From the NCBI RefSeq assembly GCF_003641185.1, contig NZ_CP032757.1, forward strand, positions 2,914,001 through 2,978,000: a stretch of DNA of 64,000 bases, given 5' to 3'. Positions 54,927 to 63,580 of this stretch are shown piece after piece. The stretch is from Lactiplantibacillus pentosus (GTDB taxonomy: Bacteria > Bacillota > Bacilli > Lactobacillales > Lactobacillaceae). How positions within the stretch are numbered: position 1 is the stretch's first letter; each line of letters begins with the position of its first letter. The position numbers and the translations under genes were made by a program. The notes below the pieces were generated by a model. It saw only the letters and a program-made list of their open reading frames with translations, searched no databases and had not been told where the DNA came from.

Positions 54927-54967
54927 GCAAATTGAATATTTAGTTGAAGGTTAGTTGTTAATGACAT
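54905..54967 (-). CDS. Phe-rich leader peptide (20 residues)
   Basis: ATG at 54967 preceded by CGGAGGATGACAACC. The peptide ends QFAFSFFFR before TAG: five of its last eight residues are Phe. It precedes alternate hairpins and a T-run terminator, so stalling at Phe codons can decide whether the ABC operon is transcribed. Confidence 0.7.
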   Translation of the reverse strand: MSLTTNLQLNIQFAFSFFFR

Positions 54968-55069
54968 GGTTGTCATCCTCCGTTTCAATTTATAGCTTAT
55001 AGTAAACCATGGCCGTCACTTACTTGTCAAGTGTGAACTTAACTATTTATTCACTGTGGCTGAAACAGA

Positions 55070-55145
55070 GCAATTCTTAAGTTCAAATGCGGCCAGTTGA
55101 GACCCACTGGAAATAGTGCGAGGTAGCCATAAACTTGCTGTTGTG
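55070..55145. repeat. Fragment of the structured element (copy C, one end only)
   Basis: About 75 bases matching the left end of copy B (59571-59646) and the right end of copy A. It keeps the hairpin as CCAGT/ACTGG (55093-55110) where A and B have CCAGC/GCTGG, a paired change. The rest of the element is absent. Confidence 0.6.
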
Positions 55146-55169
55146 GGAACGTCTCTATTCTTGATTATC

Positions 55170-56681
55170 CTAGTTATCCGGCGTATCAGTCAGGGTCCAC
55201 TTCAAGGTCCCTTGATAGGTGTCGGCATAAATTCCTGGCTGTACGGAAAGACCAATGCCCTTCGTACTGGACCAGTCACTCGTCACCTTGGTATCAGTAG
55301 TACCAGCAACTTTTTGGCCTTGCTGGACCAACATGGATTGATTTGTGAGTACCGTATCGGTGGAACCATCGCGATAAATCAGATCACCTTTTAGCGTCCG
55401 CCCCGTAACCGTCGTGGATGTCAACGGGGTCGCGCTCACGTATAAGTACCACTTAGACCCGGTCGAGCGGGTGTCTGCGACCGTCACGTTCATCGTGCTA
55501 GTCGGTTGATAGACGGTCGGATTGACTGGCACCGTTAAGTTACCAAATCCGAGGCTACTACTCAATTCACTAAAGGATAAGGTCCCCGCTAGCTTAGTGA
55601 CTTGCAGGGCCAATTCTTCTGAGGTCAAACCACTAGCACTCTTTGCATAAACGTGAACCGTGGTACTTTGATTGTCGGCAAGTCCTTTGAACGTTGTGAG
55701 TAGATCCGACTCGCTAGCATAATAGGTCATTGTGTCACTGGCATTGCTAGGATTAGTCGCAACGACCCCGGCTTGTTTGACCAGCCAACTCACAACATCC
55801 GCATCACTCGTCAGGCCTTCCAAATCAGTGACCGACAAGTTGACGCTAGTCGTCGTACTCTTAATCGTCAATGGTGCGACCGTCACGTCTTTGGTAACTG
55901 ATTCGGATTCACCGTAATCAGCGTCACCAGTCTGCGTGACCGTGACGGAACTGACGCCATTCAACGTATTATTGAGTTTGATTTCATACTTACCATCACT
56001 GCCGATTGTTGCCGTATAGGTCGTCCCATTGATGGTCGTGCTGACCGTATTACCAGCAATTCCACTCCCCGTCAGCTTACTGTCCGTCGAGGTCGGTGTA
56101 TCCAGCGTCGTTTTCAGACTAACCTTGTTAAAAATAGCTAAACGGTAGGTTGCCGTCACACCACTAGTTGTTGTGAGCCGGAAGCCGACATACACCGGCA
56201 GATCATCTTTCAGTTTACTCATATTGACTGAAAGCGTTTTGGTTGAATTCATCGTAACTGAACTCGTCCCATAAGCCATATTTGACGGCGTGGTCGTCAC
56301 TAGAGATGTACCGGAATCAGCATCCGCAGACTTGTAGAAAACGTCATAATACAGCGATTTGATCTCAGCTGAATTAGCCGTTAACGTCCCACTAAAAGTC
56401 AACGCCATACTCGTCGTTTTGGTGGAGAGCCGCCCCTCATTTGCGTAGTTGGCCGTGACCTTAGTCAGCTTAGGATACGACCCAATCCCACCAGAAATGT
56501 TATAACCAACAACATTCCCCGTTTCATAAATTGTATAGTACGAGGTACTGCTCGTCGGCATCGTTGTCATCGCCGAAGTCAACCCGGTGGCTGCATGCCC
56601 AGTCAATCGTAATCCCCATAAGAGGCACAGGCCACTGACCAGCAATAAGCTTAGACTAATGATTTTTTGATAACGTCGCAC
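55170..56681 (-). CDS. cscC: WxL domain surface protein, large type (CscC)
   Basis: 503 residues. A signal peptide (YQKIISLSLLLVSGLCLLWG) leads to a long region with Ig-like folds (TLDTPTSTDSKLTGSGIAGN, VTVTQTGDADYG) and a C-terminal WxL domain, ending in GTLKWTLTDTPDN. WxL domains bind the peptidoglycan surface without covalent linkage. Last gene of a four-gene csc cluster in the order cscB-cscA-cscD-cscC. Its GTG start lies in the end of cscD (26-base overlap) after AAGGGGAGGGG. Confidence 0.85.
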   Translation of the reverse strand: MRRYQKIISLSLLLVSGLCLLWGLRLTGHAATGLTSAMTTMPTSSTSYYTIYETGNVVGYNISGGIGSYPKLTKVTANYANEGRLSTKTTSMALTFSGTLTANSAEIKSLYYDVFYKSADADSGTSLVTTTPSNMAYGTSSVTMNSTKTLSVNMSKLKDDLPVYVGFRLTTTSGVTATYRLAIFNKVSLKTTLDTPTSTDSKLTGSGIAGNTVSTTINGTTYTATIGSDGKYEIKLNNTLNGVSSVTVTQTGDADYGESESVTKDVTVAPLTIKSTTTSVNLSVTDLEGLTSDADVVSWLVKQAGVVATNPSNASDTMTYYASESDLLTTFKGLADNQSTTVHVYAKSASGLTSEELALQVTKLAGTLSFSELSSSLGFGNLTVPVNPTVYQPTSTMNVTVADTRSTGSKWYLYVSATPLTSTTVTGRTLKGDLIYRDGSTDTVLTNQSMLVQQGQKVAGTTDTKVTSDWSSTKGIGLSVQPGIYADTYQGTLKWTLTDTPDN

Positions 56682-57051
56682 GCGTGTCCCCTCCCCTTAG
56701 TGTCCGGCTGATTTGCCAGATTAATCCGAGCGCTACTAATGTGAGCACCCCGAACAATTGCTGATAGCGACGCAGCGACTCACCGGTTTGTGGTAACTGA
56801 CCCGTCGTCAAAGTACGCTGTAATTGGCCAGCAAAGTCAGCCTCACGCGTCAATACTCGCCGTGTCTGATAAATCGTATCGCCTTGTGGAATTTGGCCCG
56901 TCGCTGTTGGCGTGGTTGGTTTAGTTCCCGCATAAAAACTAATCTGAGTCTCTGTCGTTCCCAGCGATTGCGCCGTTGCCAGCACAGCTGGTCCTAACCA
57001 TAACCAGACAATTAGCCCCAATCCGATTCCCATCAATCGTCGTCTCCACAT
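56656..57051 (-). CDS. cscD: Small LPxTG-anchored protein of the csc cluster (CscD)
   Basis: 131 residues. A signal peptide (GIGLGLIVWLWLGPAVLATA) is followed by a short extracellular part (ISFYAGTKPTTPTA), the sorting motif LPQTGE, a hydrophobic segment and a basic tail. Small LPxTG partners like this accompany WxL and DUF916 proteins and are thought to help anchor the complex. GGGGGGA precedes the ATG. Confidence 0.82.
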   Translation of the reverse strand: MWRRRLMGIGLGLIVWLWLGPAVLATAQSLGTTETQISFYAGTKPTTPTATGQIPQGDTIYQTRRVLTREADFAGQLQRTLTTGQLPQTGESLRRYQQLFGVLTLVALGLIWQISRTLRGGDTRATLSKNH

Positions 57052-57115
57052 CGGTCAGTCCCCCCTTTTTCCTGAGTCTCCATGGTCACCGCTTATCAAC
57101 TTGCTAATTTATAAC

Positions 57116-58159
57116 TTATTTTTGCGTTTGGCGCCGTTTTTTGAGCCAGAGTACCAGCCATAATACTAGTAACACGATGATCAGCATGCCGAGCGCCCCA
57201 AGGCCAATCAGCCACCAAATACTGATCCCGTTATCGTCGACCGTGTCATCGTTATACGTCTTGGCCGTCGCCGCACTGATTTTGAAATCGCGGTCAAAGG
57301 TCCACTTATGATCACTATTGGTTGCGACCATGTGCAAGTGGTAAGTCCCCGCCTGTAATTTCTGCTTATTCAACAACATTGGATAATTAAACGTCGTATT
57401 CGGGGCTAACATCACGCCCTTTTTAGTCGCTTTAACGACAGTCTTATCGCTATCCTTGGCCGTGACCACCGTCTTCATGGTGACCCGCGGAATCATGACC
57501 GCCGTTGTGTTGCGTAGCGTCGCGACAATGCTACGGTGATAGTTGACCATCCCAGCCGAAACGTCACTTAATTTTAAAACTGGTGATGGCGCGGTCCCCA
57601 AACTGTACTTGATGCCAACCACATAGGAATAGACGCTGCTAACGTTGGTTGCACCTTTGACTTCACCGGTCACTTTTTGATCGACACGTTTGAAATACCA
57701 GCCACCAAGTAACGCCCCGTTGAAATCGTTCGTCGGCATCGTGGTTTTAGCACTCACGACTTTGGAACCGTTAGCCGGTACCGTGACGGTAGTTGGGCCC
57801 TGAATCTTAGTCAATTGGTCCACTCGATACCGCAGTGACGCGTCATACTTTTTCGCCGGTGTCACATATTCGATGGCTCCCGCCGAATTGGTATAGGCGG
57901 TATGAATGCCCATCTTCACGCGAATATCACGATTAGTCGTGTTATAGATACGCGTCCGTAACGTTTGCGTCTGTCCCGACTTCATTTTCAAATCAAAAAA
58001 GGTTGCTTGTTTATCGATCTGATTATCAGGTGTCTGGGCCGATACGCTGAAACCAATATTATTATTGGTGCTACTATTGGCTGCCTGTGCCGGAATGGCC
58101 GCTGCCAAGCCTCCGACGATAAATAAAATTGCAGCGATGCTTTGCATTATTTTTTTCAT
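57116..58159 (-). CDS. cscA: DUF916/DUF3324 surface protein with C-terminal membrane anchor (CscA)
   Basis: 347 residues. A signal peptide (SIAAILFIVGGLAAAIPAQA) is followed by two beta-rich domains (GFSVSAQTPDNQIDKQATFF; YVVGIKYSLGTAPSPVLKLS), which are the DUF916 and DUF3324 domains of WxL-associated proteins. A C-terminal membrane helix (ISIWWLIGLGALGMLIIVLLV) and a Lys/Arg tail fix it in the membrane. It is proposed to bind peptidoglycan and to hold the WxL partners. Confidence 0.87.
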   Translation of the reverse strand: MKKIMQSIAAILFIVGGLAAAIPAQAANSSTNNNIGFSVSAQTPDNQIDKQATFFDLKMKSGQTQTLRTRIYNTTNRDIRVKMGIHTAYTNSAGAIEYVTPAKKYDASLRYRVDQLTKIQGPTTVTVPANGSKVVSAKTTMPTNDFNGALLGGWYFKRVDQKVTGEVKGATNVSSVYSYVVGIKYSLGTAPSPVLKLSDVSAGMVNYHRSIVATLRNTTAVMIPRVTMKTVVTAKDSDKTVVKATKKGVMLAPNTTFNYPMLLNKQKLQAGTYHLHMVATNSDHKWTFDRDFKISAATAKTYNDDTVDDNGISIWWLIGLGALGMLIIVLLVLWLVLWLKKRRQTQK

Positions 58160-58238
58160 AATTTACGTCCCCCCACCGTCATTTTATGTAAAAGAGACGC
58201 CCACTGCTTGGCAATGGTCATCTCATGTGTTCGTTATT

Positions 58239-59006
58239 TTAATTATCTGCGGATGACGTTAATGTCCAGTTCAAAACACCTTTGTACGTGGTTGCGGAAG
58301 CCGTGTTAGCGACAACGTTCAACTTGATTGCCGTTGGGTCCAGCAAGTCAGAAGTAATCCCGGCACCGTTCTTATCTGCGGCAGTCAGGACAACTCCAGA
58401 AGTTGCACCCGTAAAGGTCGCACCAGCACTAGTTGACGCTTGGCTACCTAAGTCCAAATCAACGGCTTGACCAGTTGCGCCGTTACCAGCGGTACTACCA
58501 GAACCAGCAGTGGCACCAGTCGAAGTAACCGTCCCAGCAGGCAAGCTAAGTGTGGCACCCTTTAAGCTGCTCAAGTTACCATCCGTCCCATCAGCGGCCG
58601 CAACACTCAGCGTCCAGCCGGCGTTGGTCCCACGTTGGTCAGAGACTTGTAACCCAACCTTATTAGTCGTCCCCATCATCACAGTGCTAGAAGCATCAGC
58701 CGCGTAGCTTTGATTATTGATGACGTCAATTTGGTTAGAACCGAAACCTAACTTACTTGGTGCATAAATCAATGATAAGCCCGCACCAGCACTGGCACCG
58801 TTGTCCCCGTCACCAGGATTTAATGGCTTCGTTGGATCAGTTGGATCGACCGGATCAACTGGATTGGTGGTGTTGGCTGTAAACGTTGCCGTTGTATCAG
58901 TCGTCCCACTACGGTTCTCCCCATCTGCGGCGTTTGCAACAATTGGTGCCAACGCACCTAATAACATCGTACTCGTCATTAGTAGACTGCCTACTACTTT
59001 TTTCAT
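58239..59006 (-). CDS. cscB: WxL domain surface protein, small type (CscB)
   Basis: 255 residues. A signal peptide (MKKVVGSLLMTSTMLLGALA) is followed by a Pro/Asp/Thr linker (NTTNPVDPVDPTDPT) and a WxL domain: LSIYAPSKLGFGSNQI-type LIYAPSKLGFG near the middle, WTLSVAAADG, and the final GVLNWTLTSSADN. First gene of the csc cluster. AAAGGGG precedes the ATG. Confidence 0.88.
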   Translation of the reverse strand: MKKVVGSLLMTSTMLLGALAPIVANAADGENRSGTTDTTATFTANTTNPVDPVDPTDPTKPLNPGDGDNGASAGAGLSLIYAPSKLGFGSNQIDVINNQSYAADASSTVMMGTTNKVGLQVSDQRGTNAGWTLSVAAADGTDGNLSSLKGATLSLPAGTVTSTGATAGSGSTAGNGATGQAVDLDLGSQASTSAGATFTGATSGVVLTAADKNGAGITSDLLDPTAIKLNVVANTASATTYKGVLNWTLTSSADN

Positions 59007-59470
59007 AATGTGACATCCCCTTTGTTTGACCTAATTCATTAACTGCATTAATAATTTACCACATCCGCAAACAATTACAACCCCTTAATCTTTGCATCAC
59101 TTCTCGATTAAGCGTTAAAAGTCAATAGGGTCAACATTTATAGGACGTTTCATAATAATTATTAAATTTTTGTTAAGTGCACAATTTAATGTCACAAAAT
59201 TTAACCGCTGTCATTATGTCAACGGATAGGCTTCAGCTAATCACCATTTTATTTATATATCGATAACTAATTACGCTTAAATAGTCATTTTATTGTTCGA
59301 CCAGTAACTTATGTTCATCTGATTGATAATGGCGTATAAGTCCTGGCACGGAACTGTTTTCGTTTATTCCTCACAACTATTAGGTCCGTGGAAACTGTCA
59401 CGATTAAATATAAAAAAGTTTATACCTCGTATCGCTTGGTTAACGATAACGGGATTTATGAACAGCGCTT
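59007..59470. other. Promoter region upstream of the csc cluster
   Basis: AT-rich, about 460 bases, with no gene. It presumably holds the csc promoter at its left edge. I could not pick a consensus promoter with confidence. Confidence 0.3.
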
Positions 59471-59502
59471 AAAAACGCCCCAAGCAGATTGGCTTGGGGC
59501 GT
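59471..59502 (-). terminator. Minus-strand terminator beside structured element B
   Basis: ACGCCCCAAG/CTTGGGGCGT 10-bp stem, with TTTTTAAG on the minus strand. It would stop transcripts entering from the liv operon or from a minus-strand reading of element B. Confidence 0.8.
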
Positions 59503-59558
59503 CTTAATTAAGGTCTTTACTTGTCCAGTAGTACTCACAATTTATCGACATAAATCAT

Positions 59559-60456
59559 GATTAAATCGTGCCAGTTCTTAAGTTCAAAAGCGGCCAGCTG
59601 AGACCCGCTGGAAAAAGTGCGAGTTACCGTAAACTTTCTGTGGTAGATGCTTCCTACGCCGGCTTTCAGGCATTCTGGGCAATGGCCGGAACGTGGTGGA
59701 CACAGATTTAAGCCGAAAACCACGTCTTAAATACTGGTCTTTCACTAACCAAGCACAAAACGCTTGCTAAGTGAAATTTCACCACTGGGCCTTGCCCAGA
59801 ATGCCTTCCAGCCTGGACAACATTCGAAAGGCAGACATGTGTGGACCCAACTTTTTGTTGGATTAGTCATTGGTTCTTAGCACACGGTCATTTTGATAGT
59901 CCACTGTCAGACTGGCTCTAACAATAGCCCAACTTTCTCACCCATGCTTTAATACTTCGGACACTTGGCTTCACTGAACTTGTCAGATTTTTCTCTAATC
60001 GTTTGAGCTAGCAAAGTCTCAAATTATGAACGAAAGTAATTTTATCCACTAAATTCAAGACTAGGGTCCGTTGAATTTAGCGAATAATATTCAGGTAATC
60101 TTCTCAGTACTTAAATGCCATAAAGCATTACCGATTTTACTTAAACATTTGCCTGAAGGACCATTCACCTAATATTCAGTGATCAATTGCACCAATTTAG
60201 GTGGCCGTTCATCCGCCATTTGAACGGCTTCCCGACTGGAGGGGCTGGCTGACAATGCTCAGTAGCCAAATTATTCTTAGCTGGAAGTGGGTTGCTTCCA
60301 GCTTAGAATAAGACTCGTATTTGAAATTGCGCAGTGGGCTTCTGCGTGAGTTCAAATCGACGTTGAAGTGACCTACAATTGTCAGCCGGCCCCGGAAGTC
60401 GGAATAGGAGATCACCGGCTGACGAACAGCAAGCCAGACAATTGCATGATTTAGTC
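59559..60456. other. Large structured noncoding element, copy B (898 bp)
   Basis: Reverse-orientation homologue of 35814-36719. The ends pair (GATTAAATCGTGC at 59559-59571, GCATGATTTAGTC at 60444-60456). A 14-bp helix joins 59669-59682 to 59792-59805. A hairpin at 60271-60287/60295-60311 differs from copy A in nearly every base of its apical half, yet both pair, with the same single mismatch. A conserved core lies at 59697-59780 (GATTTAAG/CTTAAAT and a CACT..AGTG hairpin). No shared reading frame. It starts 30 bases after the CBS gene stop. Confidence 0.6.
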
Positions 60457-60486
60457 ACGACCCATGACAAATCATCACCACCCCCA

Positions 60487-61125
60487 CTAGTGCTGACTAA
60501 CTGGCTGCACATCGAAGCCCGCAGCGATCAAGGCTTGATTCACCGGTTCTGCAAGTTCGCTGTTAACGTGGAGTTCAATGATTTTAGTGGCTTGGTGGTT
60601 GACGACCATCAACGTTTGAATACTGAGGTCGTTAGCCGCCAGTACCTTACTGATTGCGAAGATGACACCGACTTGGTCGTGTTGGATGACGACTCGCGTC
60701 ACGATACCGGGTTCACCGTAGCCGGTAATGTTCAAAAACGCATCGAGAATATCGTTGTTAGTAATAATACCAACAACTTGGTGATCATTCATGACCGGTA
60801 AGACACCAATTTTGTGCCGGCGCATGGTCGCAATGGCGGTCTCTAACTGGGCATCCGCCGCAACGGTCTGGACCTCAGTCGTCATGATTTGATCGACGGT
60901 CGTTTTATTTAATAAGTAGTTTAATTCGTAGACCGACAAGCTCGTCGCTTGCGAAGGTAACGCACGTTGGATGATACCGTGCGTAATTAACCCGACCATT
61001 TGATTGCCATCCATGACCGGTAACCGGTGAATTGAATTTTTCTTCATTAAATCTACCGCCACACTAATGGTCGTTTTAGGATTGACAACGACTAAGTGGG
61101 CAGTCATATAATCTGCAACACTCAT
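60487..61125 (-). CDS. Two CBS domains plus ACT-like domain (AcuB-like)
   Basis: 212 residues. CBS domain 1 (MSVADYMTAHLVVVNPKTT), CBS domain 2 (TVDQIMTTEVQTVAADAQL, IGVLPVMNDHQVVGIITNND) and a C-terminal ACT-like part (GIVTRVVIQHDQVGVIFAIS). CBS pairs bind adenine nucleotides and ACT domains often bind amino acids. It lies 2 bases after livF, in the branched-chain amino acid transporter operon, so it may sense leucine-type amino acids or energy state. No partner enzyme is visible. Confidence 0.82.
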   Translation of the reverse strand: MSVADYMTAHLVVVNPKTTISVAVDLMKKNSIHRLPVMDGNQMVGLITHGIIQRALPSQATSLSVYELNYLLNKTTVDQIMTTEVQTVAADAQLETAIATMRRHKIGVLPVMNDHQVVGIITNNDILDAFLNITGYGEPGIVTRVVIQHDQVGVIFAISKVLAANDLSIQTLMVVNHQATKIIELHVNSELAEPVNQALIAAGFDVQPVSQH

Positions 61126-61127
61126 AC

Positions 61128-61832
61128 TTAACCCCCTAGATAAGCTTTTTGTACATCCGCATTCGCCAACAACTCCGAGCCTTTGCCGCTCAATTTGACT
61201 TGTCCACTAGCCAGGACGTAGCCGCGGTCAGCAATTTTTAGCGCCTGATTGGCATTTTGCTCAATCAGTAAAACGGTCGTACCAGCCTGATTGATTGCTT
61301 TGATAATTTCAAAAATTTCGTTAATGAAAATGGGGGCCAACCCCATTGATGGTTCATCGAGCAACATCAACTTAGGCGCTGCCATTAACGCGCGACCCAT
61401 CGCTAGCATCTGCTGCTCGCCACCGGATAACGTCGCGGCATCCTGGTGTCGCCGTTTCTTCAAAATAGGGAAATAATGATAGACCCGTTGATAAGCATCC
61501 GCTAATTGTTGGCGGTCACGACGTAGAAAAGCGCCCATCTGCAAATTTTCTTGTACGGACAATCCAGGGAACACGTGGCGACCTTCGGGAACTTGTGAAA
61601 TTCCTGCTCGCACGATTTTAGGCGCGGCGGTCTTTTGAATGGGTTGGTCTAAATACCGAATCGTTCCGCTAGTTGGTCGCATTAACCCCGAAATCGTGTG
61701 TAGCAACGTCGACTTACCAGCACCATTTGCACCAATCAAGGTCACGATCTCACCCTGTTTGACTTCAAAACTAACGCCCTTGACCGCCTGAATCGCACCG
61801 TAGTTCACGACTAAATCTTGTACTTCAAGCAT
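61128..61832 (-). CDS. livF: Branched-chain amino acid ABC transporter ATPase LivF
   Basis: 234 residues. Walker A GANGAGKSTLLHT, signature LSGGEQQMLAMGRAL, Walker B LMLLDEPSMGLAP and the LIEQNANQAL switch of LivF. One of two ATPases of the high-affinity branched-chain amino acid importer. It follows livG directly (the start codon lies next to the livG stop). Confidence 0.93.
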   Translation of the reverse strand: MLEVQDLVVNYGAIQAVKGVSFEVKQGEIVTLIGANGAGKSTLLHTISGLMRPTSGTIRYLDQPIQKTAAPKIVRAGISQVPEGRHVFPGLSVQENLQMGAFLRRDRQQLADAYQRVYHYFPILKKRRHQDAATLSGGEQQMLAMGRALMAAPKLMLLDEPSMGLAPIFINEIFEIIKAINQAGTTVLLIEQNANQALKIADRGYVLASGQVKLSGKGSELLANADVQKAYLGG

Positions 61833-62612
61833 TTACATTCCTCCCAAGTAGGCCTTGATGACTGCTGGATCGTGCTGAATCTCTTCCGGCGTCCCGGTAG
61901 CGAGTAATGCGCCGTGTTCCAACACGTATAGCCGTTCGACGACGTTCATCACGAGTGACATATCGTGTTCGATCAAGACGACGGTGATGTGAAATTCCTG
62001 TTGAATCCGGCGAATCAGGCGGGTCAAATCAGCCGTCTCTTCGGGATTCATGCCCGCGGCCGGTTCATCCAAAAAGAGCAACTTTGGCTTAGTCGCTAAG
62101 GCCCGCACGATTTCAAGTCGGCGTTGAATCCCATAAGGCAAGTTTTTCGCCGGTTGGTCGGCCACGGCGGTCAAATCAAACATCGCGAGTAGTTCTTGGG
62201 CGGCCACCGTCATCGCGTGTTCAGTGCGGTAGTAGTGTGGCAACCGCAGAATACTGGTCGTAAAGCCTTCCCGGTAATGATTCGTCATCGCAATGCGCAC
62301 GTTATCGAGCACACTCATCGCTTTGAAGACCCGAATATTTTGAAAAGTCCGCGAAATCCCAATCCGAGCAATCGCAGCCGGTTGTTTACCGGTCAACGCC
62401 ACCACACCGTTATCCGTATAAAAACTGATGCTGCCGGCACTGACGCTTGTTTCACCAGTCAATAAGTTGAACAGCGTCGTTTTACCAGCCCCGTTTGGCC
62501 CGATCAGTCCGATCAATTCGTCCTGGTCAAAATGCAGTGAGACGTCCGAGACCGCGGTCAGGCCACCGAAATTTTTGACTAAGCCCTGTGCATCTAATAA
62601 TCGACTACTCAT
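61833..62612 (-). CDS. livG: Branched-chain amino acid ABC transporter ATPase LivG
   Basis: 259 residues from the ATG at 62612 (AGGAGG upstream). Walker A GPNGAGKTTLFN, signature region NLPYGIQRRLEIVRAL, Walker B LLFLDEPAAGMNPEE and the switch IEHDMSLVM, typical of LivG. It overlaps the end of livM by 8 bases. Confidence 0.93.
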   Translation of the reverse strand: MSSRLLDAQGLVKNFGGLTAVSDVSLHFDQDELIGLIGPNGAGKTTLFNLLTGETSVSAGSISFYTDNGVVALTGKQPAAIARIGISRTFQNIRVFKAMSVLDNVRIAMTNHYREGFTTSILRLPHYYRTEHAMTVAAQELLAMFDLTAVADQPAKNLPYGIQRRLEIVRALATKPKLLFLDEPAAGMNPEETADLTRLIRRIQQEFHITVVLIEHDMSLVMNVVERLYVLEHGALLATGTPEEIQHDPAVIKAYLGGM

Positions 62613-63567
62613 GATTGATGGCCTCCTTGCTCCGCCGACGGTTAAACAAGCGGTCAAACGAGAATTCCCACGTGCCTAACAAGCCTGCTGGTTTAAAAAT
62701 CATTATTAGAATCAGCGCCAGTGAATAGATAATCATCCGAATCGTCCCAAAGTTCTGGAGTACCGTATCCAGGGCTCCCAAGACGATGGCGGCCACAAAC
62801 GTCCCGGTAATACTGCCGACACCACCAAGCACCACGATAATCAAAATCGCAATCGATGCCATGATATTGAAGTCACCAGGAGCAATCGTTTGAATGTAAG
62901 CGGCGTGTAAGGAACCGCCAATTGCCGCGGTGGCGGCGCCAAAGACGAAGGCCGCAAGCTTCCAACGGGTCGTATTGATCCCCATCGCACCAGCTGCTAA
63001 CTCATCATCGCGGACCGCCATGACTGCCCGGCCACCACGACTGTGAATAAAGTTGACCGTTACGATCGTCGTTACACACATCATGACGTAGACCGTTGCC
63101 CACGAAGCCAACGGTGGAATATTGAACAGTCCAGCCGCTCCGTTCGTGATTTTTAAGTTGTTGATCAAGATGCGAATGATTTCGGCGGCGCCCATCGTGG
63201 CAATTGCGAGATAATCACCGCGCAACCGCAACGTTGGAATACCGACAATAATCGCAGCAATAATCGCGATCACCACCCCGACGACCATCGACAGGAAGAA
63301 GCCTGCGGGTGTCGCCATCGTCTGGGTCATAATCCCGGTCGCATAGGCACCAATCGCCATAAAACCGGCGTGACCAAGTGAAAATTGACCCGCAAAGCCA
63401 ATAATTAAATTAAGTCCAACTGCCAAAATCACGTTAATGCCAATCGTGACGAGCATGTTTTCAATAAACGAATTAATTAGCCCCATCAATTCAAAGCCGT
63501 CAATCGCCACGAAGCCGACGACCATCACGCCTAACCAAGCGAGATTCGCTTTCAGATTTGCTTTCAT
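62605..63567 (-). CDS. livM: Branched-chain amino acid ABC transporter permease LivM
   Basis: 320 residues from the ATG at 63567 (AGGAGGCGGCACAAC upstream). About ten hydrophobic segments. VGLNLIIGFAGQFSLGHAGF is the LivM signature, followed by GIPTLRLRGDYLAIATMGAAE and RDDELAAGAMGINTTRWKL, a loop that contacts the ATPase. Confidence 0.93.
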   Translation of the reverse strand: MKANLKANLAWLGVMVVGFVAIDGFELMGLINSFIENMLVTIGINVILAVGLNLIIGFAGQFSLGHAGFMAIGAYATGIMTQTMATPAGFFLSMVVGVVIAIIAAIIVGIPTLRLRGDYLAIATMGAAEIIRILINNLKITNGAAGLFNIPPLASWATVYVMMCVTTIVTVNFIHSRGGRAVMAVRDDELAAGAMGINTTRWKLAAFVFGAATAAIGGSLHAAYIQTIAPGDFNIMASIAILIIVVLGGVGSITGTFVAAIVLGALDTVLQNFGTIRMIIYSLALILIMIFKPAGLLGTWEFSFDRLFNRRRSKEAINHE

Positions 63568-63580
63568 GTTGTGCCGCCTC

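Noticed and set aside
60209..60801. Short reading frames within element B and antisense to the CBS gene
   Set aside because: They are not shared with copy A, have no ribosome sites, and are broken by the compensatory changes between copies.
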